A program made the position numbers and the translations under genes. A DNA stretch of 64,000 nucleotides from Thalassospira lucentensis (GTDB taxonomy: Bacteria; Pseudomonadota; Alphaproteobacteria; Rhodospirillales; Thalassospiraceae): assembly GCF_001613805.1 (NCBI RefSeq), contig NZ_LPVY01000012.1:178547-242546 (forward strand), given 5' to 3'. Positions 44,474 to 53,790 of the stretch are shown piece after piece; the stretch's first letter is position 1, and each line of letters opens with the position of its first letter. The notes beneath the pieces are model-generated. The model was not told the DNA's origin and did no database searches. It was given only the letters and a program-made list of their open reading frames with translations.

Positions 44474-45475
44474 ATGCGGGTGATCAGGGTTGCGATTGCG
44501 GGTTTTGGGGGCGTTGGCCGCGCCACGGCAAATCTGCTTTTGGCACGGCGGGCGCATTACCGCAGCGTTTACGATACGGATGTTCGTCTGGTGGCGGTGT
44601 GTGGATCGCGTTCCGGGCTGTTTGATGCAGACGGGCTTGAGGCCGATCAGTTTGATGCGCTGGAACCGGGCCTGAGCGGGCCGGACTTTATTGGCAAGTC
44701 CGGGGCAGATGTCCTGATTGAAGCCGGGCCCAGCGATTTCCGCACGGGCGGCCCGGGGCTTGCCTATATTCACTCGTCCTTGTCCCTCGGTCGGGACACG
44801 ATTGTGATTTCCAAGGGCGCGCTGGTCCATAGCGGGCGGGAATTGCGCGATCTGGCGAAGGCATCGGGGGCGATTTTAAAGCTGAGCGGCGCAAGTGCCG
44901 CGGCCCTGCCGACCATTGATCTTGTGGAACATAGTCTGACCGGGTGCCGGGTTTTAAGTGTCGAAGGCATTTTGAATGCCACGACCAATTTCCTTCTGGA
45001 TGCGATGGTTTCGAAAGGTGTGGGCTTTGACGCTGCCCTGCAAGAGGCGCAAAAAGGCGGCTTTGCCGAAGCAGATACGCGCAATGATACCGAAGGCTGG
45101 GACACGGCATGCAAGCTGTTGCTTCTTGCCAATTTCGGCCTGGGGGCGGAGCTTGTGATGGATGACCTTGTTGTCGAGGGCATTCACGGCGTGACCGCAG
45201 ACCGGATTGATGCGTGGCGGGCGGAGGGCCTTGTTCCGAAGCTTGTCGGCAGTCTGGAATGTGCGGATGACGGGACGATTTCTGCGCGTGTCGGTGTCAG
45301 GGCCTATCCCAATTCCGATCCCCTGGCGCAGGTCAGCGGCAAGAACAAGGCAATCAGGATCACCACCGATGCCATGGGCGAGACAATCGCCATCGGATGT
45401 GGTGAAGAGCCGCTGGCGACAGCCGCCGCAGCCCTAAAGGATTTTGAGCATATCCTGAAAGCCAGAGTGGCCTGA
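44474..45475 (+). CDS. Homoserine dehydrogenase-like protein
   Basis: A 333-residue NAD(P)-dependent enzyme. The N-terminus has VIRVAIAGFGGVGRATANLL, a Rossmann dinucleotide loop. The middle holds the family's KLSGASAAALPTIDLVEHSLTGCRVLSVEGILNATTNFLLDAM and AEADTRNDTEGWDTACKLLLLAN, the substrate and catalytic region. It lacks the C-terminal ACT domain, so feedback control by threonine is not expected. AGGGA precedes ATG 44474. It follows znuB by 79 bases on the same strand, perhaps by chance. Confidence 0.85.
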   Translation: MRVIRVAIAGFGGVGRATANLLLARRAHYRSVYDTDVRLVAVCGSRSGLFDADGLEADQFDALEPGLSGPDFIGKSGADVLIEAGPSDFRTGGPGLAYIHSSLSLGRDTIVISKGALVHSGRELRDLAKASGAILKLSGASAAALPTIDLVEHSLTGCRVLSVEGILNATTNFLLDAMVSKGVGFDAALQEAQKGGFAEADTRNDTEGWDTACKLLLLANFGLGAELVMDDLVVEGIHGVTADRIDAWRAEGLVPKLVGSLECADDGTISARVGVRAYPNSDPLAQVSGKNKAIRITTDAMGETIAIGCGEEPLATAAAALKDFEHILKARVA

Positions 45476-45517
45476 TTTTTGCGCCGATCTTTCTTCTGGC
45501 CACTGTGTGCGAGAGGT

Positions 45518-46441
45518 CTAGTGCTGTGGATTGGACGGGCATTGCGGCATGACGCCATTTGCGAAGGCCGCTGATAAGACCTCGATCAGGCAGCGAACCC
45601 GTTTGGGTTGGTTGCTGCCAGCAGGATATACGATTTGAAGGTCGCTTTCGGGGGGTGAAAAGTCGGTCAGGACCGGAATTATCCGGCCTTCCCTGACGTC
45701 GTTTTCGATATCCCAGTGGGCCTTCATGCCGATCCCGTATCCACCCAGAACCCATTGACGAATCAGGGAGCCATCATTGGCACTTTTATTGCCGCGAACC
45801 GGGATCATCTTGCGTTTACCATCAATGACGAACGGCCATTCCTGATCAAGCTGATTGCCAAATCGCATGACAAGACAGTTGTGATTGGCAAGGTCCGCCG
45901 GGGTTTCGGGGGTTCCGTATCTGGCAAGATATTCCGGTGATGCGCAGGCGAGGCGATAGCTTGGGCCGAGGCGACGGCGCATCAGGCTGCTGTCTGTCAG
46001 CGTTCCGTAGCGAACTGCAAGGTCAATGCCTTGGGCAACGATATCGACATATCCATCCGACAGGACAAGATCGATCCGGATAGCGGGATGCATTTCCATG
46101 AACTGATCAAGGATCGGCGCCAGCCGGTTCCGGCCAAGGTCGAAGGTGGCACTGATGCGGATCAATCCTGAGAGGTGATCGACCCCATGTCGAATTTGTG
46201 ATTGCAGATCGCTGGCTTCGCCAACCAGTTGCCGGGCACCGTCCAGAAGCAGGCGGCCTTCATCGGTCAGGCTGATGGCCCGGGTGGTACGATTTAGAAG
46301 TCTGGCACCATAATGATCTTCCAAAGCACTGACGCGTTCGGATACCGATGCCGGGGAATAGCCAAAATCGCGCCCGGCGGCGGCAAGCCCGCCTTTTTCA
46401 ACGATGAGGACAAAGAGTGACAGATTGGCCAGCAGATCCAT
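45518..46441 (-). CDS. LysR family transcriptional regulator
   Basis: A 307-residue LysR-type regulator. The winged helix is LANLSLFVLIVEKGGLAAAGRDFGYSPASVSERVSALEDHYGARLLNRTTRAISLTDEGRLLLDGAR. The effector domain follows (SGLIRISATFDLGRNRLAPILDQFMEMHPAIRIDLVLSD). ATG 46441 was chosen; upstream in-frame codons add unrelated residues. It is divergent from the ene-reductase gene at 46664, a common arrangement in which it would control that gene in response to reactive electrophiles. That is inference. Confidence 0.9.
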   Translation of the reverse strand: MDLLANLSLFVLIVEKGGLAAAGRDFGYSPASVSERVSALEDHYGARLLNRTTRAISLTDEGRLLLDGARQLVGEASDLQSQIRHGVDHLSGLIRISATFDLGRNRLAPILDQFMEMHPAIRIDLVLSDGYVDIVAQGIDLAVRYGTLTDSSLMRRRLGPSYRLACASPEYLARYGTPETPADLANHNCLVMRFGNQLDQEWPFVIDGKRKMIPVRGNKSANDGSLIRQWVLGGYGIGMKAHWDIENDVREGRIIPVLTDFSPPESDLQIVYPAGSNQPKRVRCLIEVLSAAFANGVMPQCPSNPQH

Positions 46442-46663
46442 TGTTCGGATTTCCCAAAAAGAATTTGCGAAATTTTGCCAATTATTTTGAAAAACCGCAA
46501 TTGATAAGGTTGTCTCAATGACCCCCAACGCCCCGGTCATACCGGAAAGATTGCCGTGTGATTGAGTTATCAGCAATTTCGCAATTTGCTGTTCGCCCCA
46601 ACCCCGCAATCACGCGGACCTTGTATGGCCGGGGCATCTGAATGGATGGAAAGAGACGTGACG

Positions 46664-47764
46664 ATGAAGAGCTTTTTGTTCGCAAACCACGATCTGCGTG
46701 GGATTGATGTTCCCAACCGGATCGTAATGGCGCCGATGACCCGTTGCCGTACCGATCAACCGGGCGATATTCCGAACGATCTGATGGCAACCTATTATGC
46801 GCAGCGTGCGACTGCCGGTCTGATCATTTCCGAGGCAACCCAGATTTCCAAGCAGGGGCAGGGCTATTCTTTCACCCCCGGGATTTATAGTGATGATCAG
46901 GTTGCTGGCTGGCGCAAGGTGACCGATGCAGTTCACAAGGCTGGCGGGCGTATTTTCCTGCAGCTTTGGCATGTTGGCCGCATGAGCCACGAAAGCTTTC
47001 ACGCGGATGGCAAGCCGGTTGCACCATCGGCCCTGTCGCCGGATGCACAGGTTTGGGTGGCCGATCCTGTGACGGGGGTGGGGGGAATGGTTGATTGCCC
47101 GGTCCCGCGCGCCCTGACACTTGAAGATATTGCCGGTGTGATCGAGGATTTCCGCAAAGGGGCGGCCAATGCAATTGCCGCCGGTTTTGACGGTGTTGAG
47201 CTGCACGGGGCGAATGGATATCTGATCGATCAGTTCCTGCGGACAACATCAAACCAGCGCGACGATATTTATGGCGGTAGTCAGGAAAACCGCATTCGGT
47301 TCCTTAAGGACGTTTGCAAGGCGGTTGCCGATGAAATCGGTGCGGACCGGGTCGGTATCCGTTTGTCGCCCTTTATCACCCAGCGCAATATGAACGATCC
47401 GGAAATCATTGATACGATGCTGAAAGCATCCGAAGAGATCGAGCGTATCGGGCTTGCCTATATCCATCTGTCGGAAGCCGATTGGGATGACGCGCCGCAA
47501 ATCCCCGAACAGTTCCGCAAGGATTTGCGCAATGTTTATTCCGGCACGATCATCGTCGCGGGCAAATATACCAAGTCGCGTGGTGAGGCGATCCTGAAAG
47601 CCGGTTATGCGGATCTGGTGGCCTATGGTCGTCCGTTTGTCGCCAACCCTGATCTGGTGGCGCGTTACAGAAATGATCTGCCGCTTGACGAGCTTGATGG
47701 GGCAACGTTGTTTGGTGGTGACGGCAAAGGTTACACCGACTATATGCCGAGCAAAGCGGCATAA
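46664..47764 (+). CDS. Old yellow enzyme-type ene-reductase
   Basis: A 366-residue FMN enzyme that reduces activated alkenes or nitro compounds with NAD(P)H. Visible are PNRIVMAPMTRCRTDQPGDIPNDLMATYYAQRATAGLIISEAT, then QLWHVGRMSHESF, FDGVELHGANGYLIDQFLRTTSNQRDDIYGGSQENRIRF and the substrate-binding RLSPF. The start at ATG 46664 has AAAGAGA before it; TTG 46562 and ATG 46625 are less likely. It is divergent from the LysR gene. A bidirectional terminator follows. Confidence 0.93.
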   Translation: MKSFLFANHDLRGIDVPNRIVMAPMTRCRTDQPGDIPNDLMATYYAQRATAGLIISEATQISKQGQGYSFTPGIYSDDQVAGWRKVTDAVHKAGGRIFLQLWHVGRMSHESFHADGKPVAPSALSPDAQVWVADPVTGVGGMVDCPVPRALTLEDIAGVIEDFRKGAANAIAAGFDGVELHGANGYLIDQFLRTTSNQRDDIYGGSQENRIRFLKDVCKAVADEIGADRVGIRLSPFITQRNMNDPEIIDTMLKASEEIERIGLAYIHLSEADWDDAPQIPEQFRKDLRNVYSGTIIVAGKYTKSRGEAILKAGYADLVAYGRPFVANPDLVARYRNDLPLDELDGATLFGGDGKGYTDYMPSKAA

Positions 47765-47786
47765 ACCGTTATATTGGTTCGATGTA

Positions 47787-47819
47787 TTAAAAATGGCGCG
47801 GATGCTTCCGCGCCATTTT
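47787..47819. terminator. Bidirectional intrinsic terminator
   Basis: AAAATGGCGCGGA at 47790-47802 pairs perfectly with TCCGCGCCATTTT at 47807-47819, loop TGCT. It lies between the convergent ene-reductase and metC-like genes and can serve both. Confidence 0.85.
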
Positions 47820-47841
47820 GCATTTTCGGGGCGTCTTTGCC

Positions 47842-49026
47842 TTAGGCCATTTCAAGTCGTGCAAACCCGGCTTCCAGATCGGCGATCAGATCGTCGGTGT
47901 CTTCAAGGCCGATATGAAGGCGGATCAGTTGGCCGTCTTCGTCCCATTTGGTCGCGGTGCGGATGTTTTTGGGATCAGACGGCAGGATCAGGCTTTCGAA
48001 GCCGCCCCAGCTAAATCCCATGCCAAACAGATCCATGTGATCGACCATATTGGCGAGCTGCGGCTTTGTGACCGGTTTCAGAATAAAGGAAAACAGGCCG
48101 CTTGCGCCGATGAAGTCGCGTTTCCAGATGGCATGGCCCGGATCGTCGGGTAGGGCCGGGTGCAGAACGCGTTTGACCTCCGGGCGGGTTTGCAGCCATT
48201 GGGCGACCTTGATGCCGCTTTCATGATGCTGGCGCAGGCGCACGCCAAGCGTGCGAAGCCCGCGTTGTGCGAGATAGCAATCATCAGGACCAACCGCATC
48301 GCCCGAGATGATGATCTGTTTCTTGATGGTCAGCAGGTCTTCTTCGGTCGCGGTGGTAATCGTGCCCAGCATGACGTCGGAATGGCCGACGATGTATTTC
48401 GTGCCGGCCTGTACCGATACATCAACCCCCATGTCAAACGGGCGGCACAGCATGGGGGACGCCCAGGTGTTATCAAGCAAGACCTTGACCCCGCGTGCAC
48501 GGGCCGCCGCAGAAATCGCCGGGATATCCTGCATTTCGAAAGTCAGCGAGCCCGGGCTTTCGCACCAGATGAGGGCGGTATTGTCGCGAATCAGGCCCGC
48601 GATATCGCCACCGATGGCCGGATCGTAATATTCGGTTTCAACGCCAAAGCGTTTGAGAAACGTGTTGCACAGATTGCGCGTCGGGTAATAGGTGCTGTCG
48701 GTGACCAGAATATGATCGCCCGGTTTGACAAAGGCCAGGATCGCGTTGGTGATCGCCGCCACACCGGACGATACGCAGAGGGTGCCAAAGCCGCCTTCAA
48801 GTTCGGCAACCGCTTCTTCAAGCAGGAAGCGTGTCGGGGTGCCGTGCCGCCCGTAAGTCACCTTGCCCGGTGAGGATGCCCCGGCCTTTTCAAGATCGGC
48901 CAGGGTTTCAAACAGAATGGTCGAGGCATGCAGAACCGGCGGGTTGACCACACCGTGATATTCACTGGATCGGCGACCGGCATGGACCAGTTTTGTTGCG
49001 GGCTTTTGGGGGCGGTTACCTGACAT
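47842..49026 (-). CDS. metC: Cystathionine beta-lyase-type PLP enzyme (second copy)
   Basis: A 394-residue Cys/Met-metabolism PLP enzyme. It has NPPVLHASTILFETLADLE, VSSGVAAITNAILAFVKPGDH, the PLP-lysine motif GTKYIVGHSDVMLGTI and SWGGFESLILP, plus the typical end RLHIGLEDTDDLIADLE. It is only distantly related to the copy at 20351-21508, so the two probably differ in substrate. ATG 49026 has AGGAGAAAAG upstream. It is divergent from the threonine dehydratase gene. Confidence 0.87.
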   Translation of the reverse strand: MSGNRPQKPATKLVHAGRRSSEYHGVVNPPVLHASTILFETLADLEKAGASSPGKVTYGRHGTPTRFLLEEAVAELEGGFGTLCVSSGVAAITNAILAFVKPGDHILVTDSTYYPTRNLCNTFLKRFGVETEYYDPAIGGDIAGLIRDNTALIWCESPGSLTFEMQDIPAISAAARARGVKVLLDNTWASPMLCRPFDMGVDVSVQAGTKYIVGHSDVMLGTITTATEEDLLTIKKQIIISGDAVGPDDCYLAQRGLRTLGVRLRQHHESGIKVAQWLQTRPEVKRVLHPALPDDPGHAIWKRDFIGASGLFSFILKPVTKPQLANMVDHMDLFGMGFSWGGFESLILPSDPKNIRTATKWDEDGQLIRLHIGLEDTDDLIADLEAGFARLEMA

Positions 49027-49261
49027 GGGTGGCTTTTCTCCTTGGATGCGCCGGGGGTGACGACGCGACGACGCTCGGGGGGCCTTGAATTTGTTCCATA
49101 ACTCAAAGCATTTCATGTCACCGGGTTCAAGGTTTTTTCACCGCAAAGAGTTGTGAAATCGCCATTTTGCGATATTTCAGTCCTTATGCCTCGCGTCCGG
49201 TTTCGGGCCGCGTTACAACAGATAAAACCCGTCCAACCAAGTCCGACTTGCAGGAGGCCCC

Positions 49262-50218
49262 GTGCTCGAACTTCAGGATTTTCGTGCCGCGCGTCGCGCC
49301 ATTTCCGATCACATGCGCCTGACGCCGGTATTTGCCGCCGGTATTTATAGCGACAGGTCGGTTTTCCCCGACCGGGATCGCATTCCGGACCTGTATCTGA
49401 AGCTTGAAAACATGCAGGTATCGGGCTCGTTCAAGGCACGCGGTGCGATGAATGCCGCCCTGGCCCTTGATGAAGACAAACGCGCCGTGGGGCTTTGTAC
49501 CGCATCAGGCGGCAATCATGGCATGGGGGTGATCAATGCGGCCCGTGTGCTGGGCGTGCCGGTCAAAATATTTTTGCCGACCAATACGCCAAAGCCGAAG
49601 GTTGAAAAGCTGCGCAAGCAGGGTGTTGACGTCGCATTGACCGGTGCGGTCTGGGACGATGCCAACCGGGCAGCCATGGATCATGCACGTGAAAGCGGCA
49701 TGGCCTATATCCATCCCTTTGCCGATCCCAAGGTGATTGCAGGGCAGGGCACGATTGCGCTTGAGATGCTTGAACAGCAGGCCGACCTTGATACGCTGGT
49801 GGTGGCGATTGGCGGTGGCGGGCTTATTTCCGGTGTGGCAACGGCGGCCAAGCTTTTGCGGCCCTCGATCCGGGTGATCGGGGTTGAGCCGACAGGCGCC
49901 CCGACCTTGTTCGAGAGCATCAAGCATAACGAGGTCGCGACATTGCCAAGTGTGAATACGGCGGCAACCAGTCTGGCGCCGCGTCAGTCATCGGCATTGA
50001 ATGTCGATCTGATTGGCCGGAATGTCGACCGGATCGTTCTGGTCAGTGACGATGAAATGCGCGATGCGGCACGCTGGCTGTGGCGGGAGTTGGGTATTGC
50101 GGTCGAGCTTTCGGCGGCGGCCGGGATTGCCGCGGTACTGACCGACCGGCTGGGTGTCGATAATCCGGGCAAGATCGGGATTGTGATTTGCGGTACGGGA
50201 TCGGACGGAATGGCGTGA
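49262..50218 (+). CDS. Threonine/serine dehydratase
   Basis: A 318-residue PLP enzyme that deaminates threonine or serine to the 2-oxo acid. GTG 49262 is set by an AGGAGG ending 4 bases upstream. The PLP-lysine is in GSFKARGAMNAA, with the phosphate loop in IGGGGLISGV and SGGNHGMGVINAA nearby. It lacks a C-terminal ACT regulatory domain, so it is a catabolic or small biosynthetic form rather than IlvA with feedback control. A terminator follows. Confidence 0.88.
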   Translation: MLELQDFRAARRAISDHMRLTPVFAAGIYSDRSVFPDRDRIPDLYLKLENMQVSGSFKARGAMNAALALDEDKRAVGLCTASGGNHGMGVINAARVLGVPVKIFLPTNTPKPKVEKLRKQGVDVALTGAVWDDANRAAMDHARESGMAYIHPFADPKVIAGQGTIALEMLEQQADLDTLVVAIGGGGLISGVATAAKLLRPSIRVIGVEPTGAPTLFESIKHNEVATLPSVNTAATSLAPRQSSALNVDLIGRNVDRIVLVSDDEMRDAARWLWRELGIAVELSAAAGIAAVLTDRLGVDNPGKIGIVICGTGSDGMA

Positions 50219-50228
50219 TCAAATAAAA

Positions 50229-50260
50229 AAGGACGAAGCCGCGGGGCTTCGTCCTTTTTT
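50229..50260. terminator. Intrinsic terminator between threonine dehydratase and rpmF
   Basis: GGACGAAGCC at 50231-50240 pairs perfectly with GGCTTCGTCC at 50245-50254, loop GCGG, followed by six T; the left arm is preceded by six A. It can serve both convergent transcripts. Confidence 0.85.
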
Positions 50261-50345
50261 AAACCAAACGCCATCCGAAAAACGGATGGCGCGGAAACTT
50301 GTAGCGTCGCAAACCGCCAAAGAGCCAAAGCTCTCCGGTGCGGAA

Positions 50346-50525
50346 TTACATCTTCGGCTCGACCACCTGACGACCACGGTACATACCGGTGTTCAGGTCA
50401 ATGTGGTGCGGGCGATGCAGTTCGCCGGTTTCTTTGTCTTCGCGGTACGAGCCCTTGGCGAGCTTGTCATGCGAGCGACGCATGCCCTGACGGGACTTGG
50501 TCACTTTTTTCTTTGGCACTGCCAT
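50346..50525 (-). CDS. rpmF: 50S ribosomal protein L32
   Basis: A 59-residue basic protein beginning [20 protein letters not shown], the unmistakable L32 opening, followed by [16 protein letters not shown]. The CxxC zinc knuckle found in some L32 forms is absent, as is usual in many alphaproteobacteria. It is below the size cut of usual ORF lists but clearly real. It has its own position between the dehydratase terminator and the acetyltransferase gene. Confidence 0.97.
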   Translation of the reverse strand: MAVPKKKVTKSRQGMRRSHDKLAKGSYREDKETGELHRPHHIDLNTGMYRGRQVVEPKM

Positions 50526-50566
50526 GGGTCATCATCCTCTGGCTTGGGTAAACTCAGGCGCGCTTG

Positions 50567-51241
50567 TTAACGTGCGCGCTCGGGAAAGTCAACGATCAAA
50601 GTGCCGGAATTTTCATTTTCCTGCGACCTGTCGGCATTTTTGCCGTTGCCCGGACCGGCATCATGATCAACATGATGGTCGATATGCGGGATCAGGCCGG
50701 TATCACGCGGATCGTCAACAATATCTGTTCGCTGGTCGTATACACCAAAGCCTGCCTTCTGGTAAGCCCCCAAAGCACTTGGATGATCCAGCGAGCATGT
50801 ATTGACTGTTATGCGTTGCGGTTTAAGGCCCCAGGCCGTGTCAATCGCCCAGTTCAGAAGGTATTTGCCATACCCCTTGCCGATGAAATCGGGGATCAGG
50901 CCCATATAATGCAGGTCGATCACGCCGTTTTCTTCAAGATCGGTCAGGTCCAGTTCGGCAAAACCGGCCGGGACACCCGCGACATAAAGCACGTAAACGT
51001 GGGTTTCGGGCTTGGCGAGGATTTCGGCAAGTTCTTCATCGCCCATCAGGCGGCGCAACCACCACAGCCAGGGTTCGCCGACCGTATTATAAAGGTAGCG
51101 ATAAAAGGACAGGGTGGGGTTTTCGGCGCGCACGATGGCGACCTTGCCTGGCGGGATGGTGGCCGCAGGGCGATCTGGCGGATCAAGCATTTCAAGGAAG
51201 GTGACGACGACTTCCAGCTTGCGCGGATTGGATGCACTCAT
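50567..51241 (-). CDS. GNAT family N-acetyltransferase
   Basis: A 224-residue acetyltransferase. The core HVYVLYVAGVPAGFAELDLTDLEENGVIDLHYMGLIPDFIGKGYGKYLLNWAIDTAWG shows the acetyl-CoA loop QPDxxGKGxG, and TVNTCSLDHPSALGAYQKAGF follows. A C-terminal tail of about 30 acidic and polar residues is not part of the fold. It overlaps the next upstream gene by four bases (ATGA). Substrate unknown. Confidence 0.83.
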   Translation of the reverse strand: MSASNPRKLEVVVTFLEMLDPPDRPAATIPPGKVAIVRAENPTLSFYRYLYNTVGEPWLWWLRRLMGDEELAEILAKPETHVYVLYVAGVPAGFAELDLTDLEENGVIDLHYMGLIPDFIGKGYGKYLLNWAIDTAWGLKPQRITVNTCSLDHPSALGAYQKAGFGVYDQRTDIVDDPRDTGLIPHIDHHVDHDAGPGNGKNADRSQENENSGTLIVDFPERAR

Positions 51242-51795
51242 GACTTCAGCCTTTTTCGCATAACCACAAAATCGTTACCGATTTCAGATGTTTGCGCATT
51301 GGTTCGCGGGACGGTTTCGATAATTTCATAACCGAGCTTGCGATAAAAATCACGCACTGCCGGGTCTGTGACGGTGACCTTGTTTACAGCAAGGCCAGTG
51401 GCGGCAAGGATATCCTCGGCCAGCGCCAGAAGGCCCGACCCAAGGCCGGTACCGCGCGCATCATTGGCCACGGCAAGATAGTGAACCCAGCCACTTTCGC
51501 CGTCATGACCGGCCATGACAGTGCCGATGATTGTAGCGTCTTTTGCCGATCGTGCCAAAATCACGCTGCCGCGCCCGGAATTCAGGCATGTGGCGAGATC
51601 ACGACCGGCATCATGGCCCGGTCCGGTCAGCCCGGACTTCTGCCAAAGGGTGCCGATGGCGGTGATGTCGTGCGCGGTCGGTGATTGCAGTCTTTCAAGA
51701 AAAAAGCCCGGTTCTTCCTTTCTGTCACTTTTGCCTGCCGCTTTGTTCGCGGCGGCATCGGTTTGGGACAGGGTGAGGGAACCGGGCATTTTCAT
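51238..51795 (-). CDS. GNAT family N-acetyltransferase
   Basis: A 185-residue acetyltransferase. The acetyl-CoA binding block HYLAVANDARGTGLGSGLLALAEDILA is followed by VNKVTVTDPAVRDFYRKLGYEI, the typical GNAT ending. Its stop overlaps the start of the 50567-51241 gene by four bases, so the two acetyltransferases are translationally coupled. They may modify one product together, which is inference. Confidence 0.85.
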   Translation of the reverse strand: MKMPGSLTLSQTDAAANKAAGKSDRKEEPGFFLERLQSPTAHDITAIGTLWQKSGLTGPGHDAGRDLATCLNSGRGSVILARSAKDATIIGTVMAGHDGESGWVHYLAVANDARGTGLGSGLLALAEDILAATGLAVNKVTVTDPAVRDFYRKLGYEIIETVPRTNAQTSEIGNDFVVMRKRLKS

Positions 51796-51813
51796 ATCTG
51801 TTGATGGTTGGCG

Positions 51814-52671
51814 TTATGCCGGGCCTTTGTCGACCGGGCTTCCCTCCGTGCTGGCCCATTCGGCCCAGGAACCGTCATAGACCGCGACTTCCTTTTTCCC
51901 GGCGATATAGGCACCAAGGGCGAGCACGCAGGCGGTCACGCCCGAGCCGCAGGATGTGACAACCGATTTATCAAGATTGACACCGGCATCATGGAAAGCG
52001 GTGCGAATGGCATCGGCGTCCTTGAAGGTGCCGTCAGCATTCAGGAGCCTGTCAAACGGCAGATTGTAAGAGCCCGGCACGTGGCCAGCCTTGCCCCACG
52101 GTTCGTCGGCCTCACCCGTGAAGCGTTCGGTTGCGCGGGCATCGACCAGTTGTTCGCGTTTGCTTTTGACGTTTGCCAGCACCTGATCATATTCGCGCAA
52201 AAGGAAGCTGTTGGCGCGCGCGGTGAAATGGCGTTCGCGCGGCGGGGTTGGTGCATCGGTCACCGGGCGTTTTTCTGCAAGCCATTTCGGCAGGCCGCCA
52301 TCCAGCACGGCGACATCGTGATGCCCGAAATGGCGCAGCATCCACCATGCCCGGCAGGCGGCAAGGGCCGATCCTGTCTGGCCGTAAACCACGATGCGGA
52401 CACCGTCGCCAAGGCCAAGCTTGCGGACCTTGGCCGAAAACTTGATCGCGTCGGGCATCATGTGGGGAAGCGGTGCGCTGTCATCAGCAGCGATTTCGTC
52501 GATATCGAAGAATACCGCGCCCGGAATATGCTGCGCGTTATAAATCTCGCGGGCATTTTTGTTCTGGGCGGGCATGTACCAGCTCGCATCGACGACGCGA
52601 ACGTCGGGTGCATCAAGGTGATCCGCAAGCCACTGGGTGGAAACCAGTGCGTCGGAAGTTGGGTTGGTCAT
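51814..52671 (-). CDS. sseA: 3-mercaptopyruvate sulfurtransferase
   Basis: A 285-residue protein of two rhodanese domains. The first domain has VRVVDASWYMPAQ and HIPGAVFFDIDEIAADDSAPLPHM. The second carries the active-site loop TSCGSGVTACVLALG with the catalytic Cys in the CGSGVTA form that marks mercaptopyruvate sulfurtransferases rather than thiosulfate ones. ATG 52671 was chosen; an in-frame upstream ATG at 52692 is less well placed. It lies 18 bases after the acetyltransferase pair. Confidence 0.92.
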   Translation of the reverse strand: MTNPTSDALVSTQWLADHLDAPDVRVVDASWYMPAQNKNAREIYNAQHIPGAVFFDIDEIAADDSAPLPHMMPDAIKFSAKVRKLGLGDGVRIVVYGQTGSALAACRAWWMLRHFGHHDVAVLDGGLPKWLAEKRPVTDAPTPPRERHFTARANSFLLREYDQVLANVKSKREQLVDARATERFTGEADEPWGKAGHVPGSYNLPFDRLLNADGTFKDADAIRTAFHDAGVNLDKSVVTSCGSGVTACVLALGAYIAGKKEVAVYDGSWAEWASTEGSPVDKGPA

Positions 52672-52840
52672 CAAAGAGACTCCGGTTTGCAATGGTGGGT
52701 ATTGCGCGATCCGGGGCGTTTCCGCAGATCTGTATCTTCAAACTCAAATGTTTCTTGTTTTAATTTCTATCCGTCCTGAAAGCGCATGGCAATATCCCGA
52801 CTTGATTTGTGGATATGCCGATTGCGCGTTTCCGGGGAAT

Positions 52841-53563
52841 TCATTCATCAAAGACGATATTGATGCGGCGGTTCTGGCGGCCTTTCTTTTCGATCTTGGC
52901 AACCAGAACCCTGCCGATTTCAGCCGTGCTTTTGACATGCGTTCCGCCGCAGGGCTGATAATCGATCCCCTCGATCGTGACGGTGCGGATGCTGTTGCCA
53001 TCCATTGGTGGTTGCACCGACATGGTGCGGACCAGTTCAGGGTTGGCTTTAAGCTCTGCCACGCTGATTTCGCCGTCATAGACCCCGGCATTGCTTGCGA
53101 TCAGCTCGTTTAGCCGAGCGGTCAGTTCATCCTTGTCCGGGGCCTCGTCAGGCAGATTGAAATCAAGTCGCGCCTTGTGGGCGGCGATATTGCCGCCTGT
53201 GACGTCGCCTTCGACAATTGCACAGAGCAAATGCAGGCAGGTGTGAAAGCGCATCAGGCGATGGCGGGTTTCCCAATCCAGTTCGGCCGTGATCGTATCG
53301 CCGATTGCTGGCAGATCGTGATCCTCTGCGATGATATGCAGGATTTTGCCGCTGTCGCGGTCCTTGATCGTGGTTGCGACCGGCATTTCGCGGCCATCGG
53401 CGGTTTTGAAAATCCCGACATCGCCGGTCTGGCCGCCGGCGGTGGCGTAAAACACGGTCTGGTCCAGTTCGATGCCGCGGTCCGAGATCGAGATGACCTT
53501 GGCGTCGCAGTTCCGGCGATAGGCGTCTTCACGAAATAAAAGGCGGGTCACAGACTCCTCCAT
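52841..53563 (-). CDS. Alanyl-tRNA editing protein AlaX
   Basis: A 240-residue free-standing editing protein that hydrolyses mischarged Ser- or Gly-tRNA-Ala. The zinc-binding motif HTCLHLL (HxxxH) is followed by CGGTHVKSTAEIG, which completes the site. FYATAGGQTGDVG near residue 40 is the AlaRS-like element. It corresponds to an intermediate-size AlaX. It is separated from the sulfurtransferase gene by 169 bases and has its own promoter region. Confidence 0.93.
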   Translation of the reverse strand: MEESVTRLLFREDAYRRNCDAKVISISDRGIELDQTVFYATAGGQTGDVGIFKTADGREMPVATTIKDRDSGKILHIIAEDHDLPAIGDTITAELDWETRHRLMRFHTCLHLLCAIVEGDVTGGNIAAHKARLDFNLPDEAPDKDELTARLNELIASNAGVYDGEISVAELKANPELVRTMSVQPPMDGNSIRTVTIEGIDYQPCGGTHVKSTAEIGRVLVAKIEKKGRQNRRINIVFDE

Positions 53564-53790
53564 AATTGGTGGCGATCAGATCGCGTGACCGTCAGTTTGC
53601 CGCCTAAATCGGGGAGGCGGCAGATGTGCCTTTGGTGGGGCTGGGCAGCATCGCGGTGGCGGTCCGGTCTGAAATCTTGCAGTGAAATCATGGTGCTGCC
53701 GGAAGGCTTGGTTTGTCGAGGGATTTTTGTGAATTCAGATTGTGTATAAATTGATACATATTTTGGAATTGATGTTGATAATGATACGAT

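Noticed and set aside
49083..49138. CCTTGAA...TTCAAGG hairpin with T-run between metC and the dehydratase, considered as a SAM riboswitch
   Set aside because: The loop is 36 bases long, no SAM riboswitch signature matches, and no + strand gene ends there.
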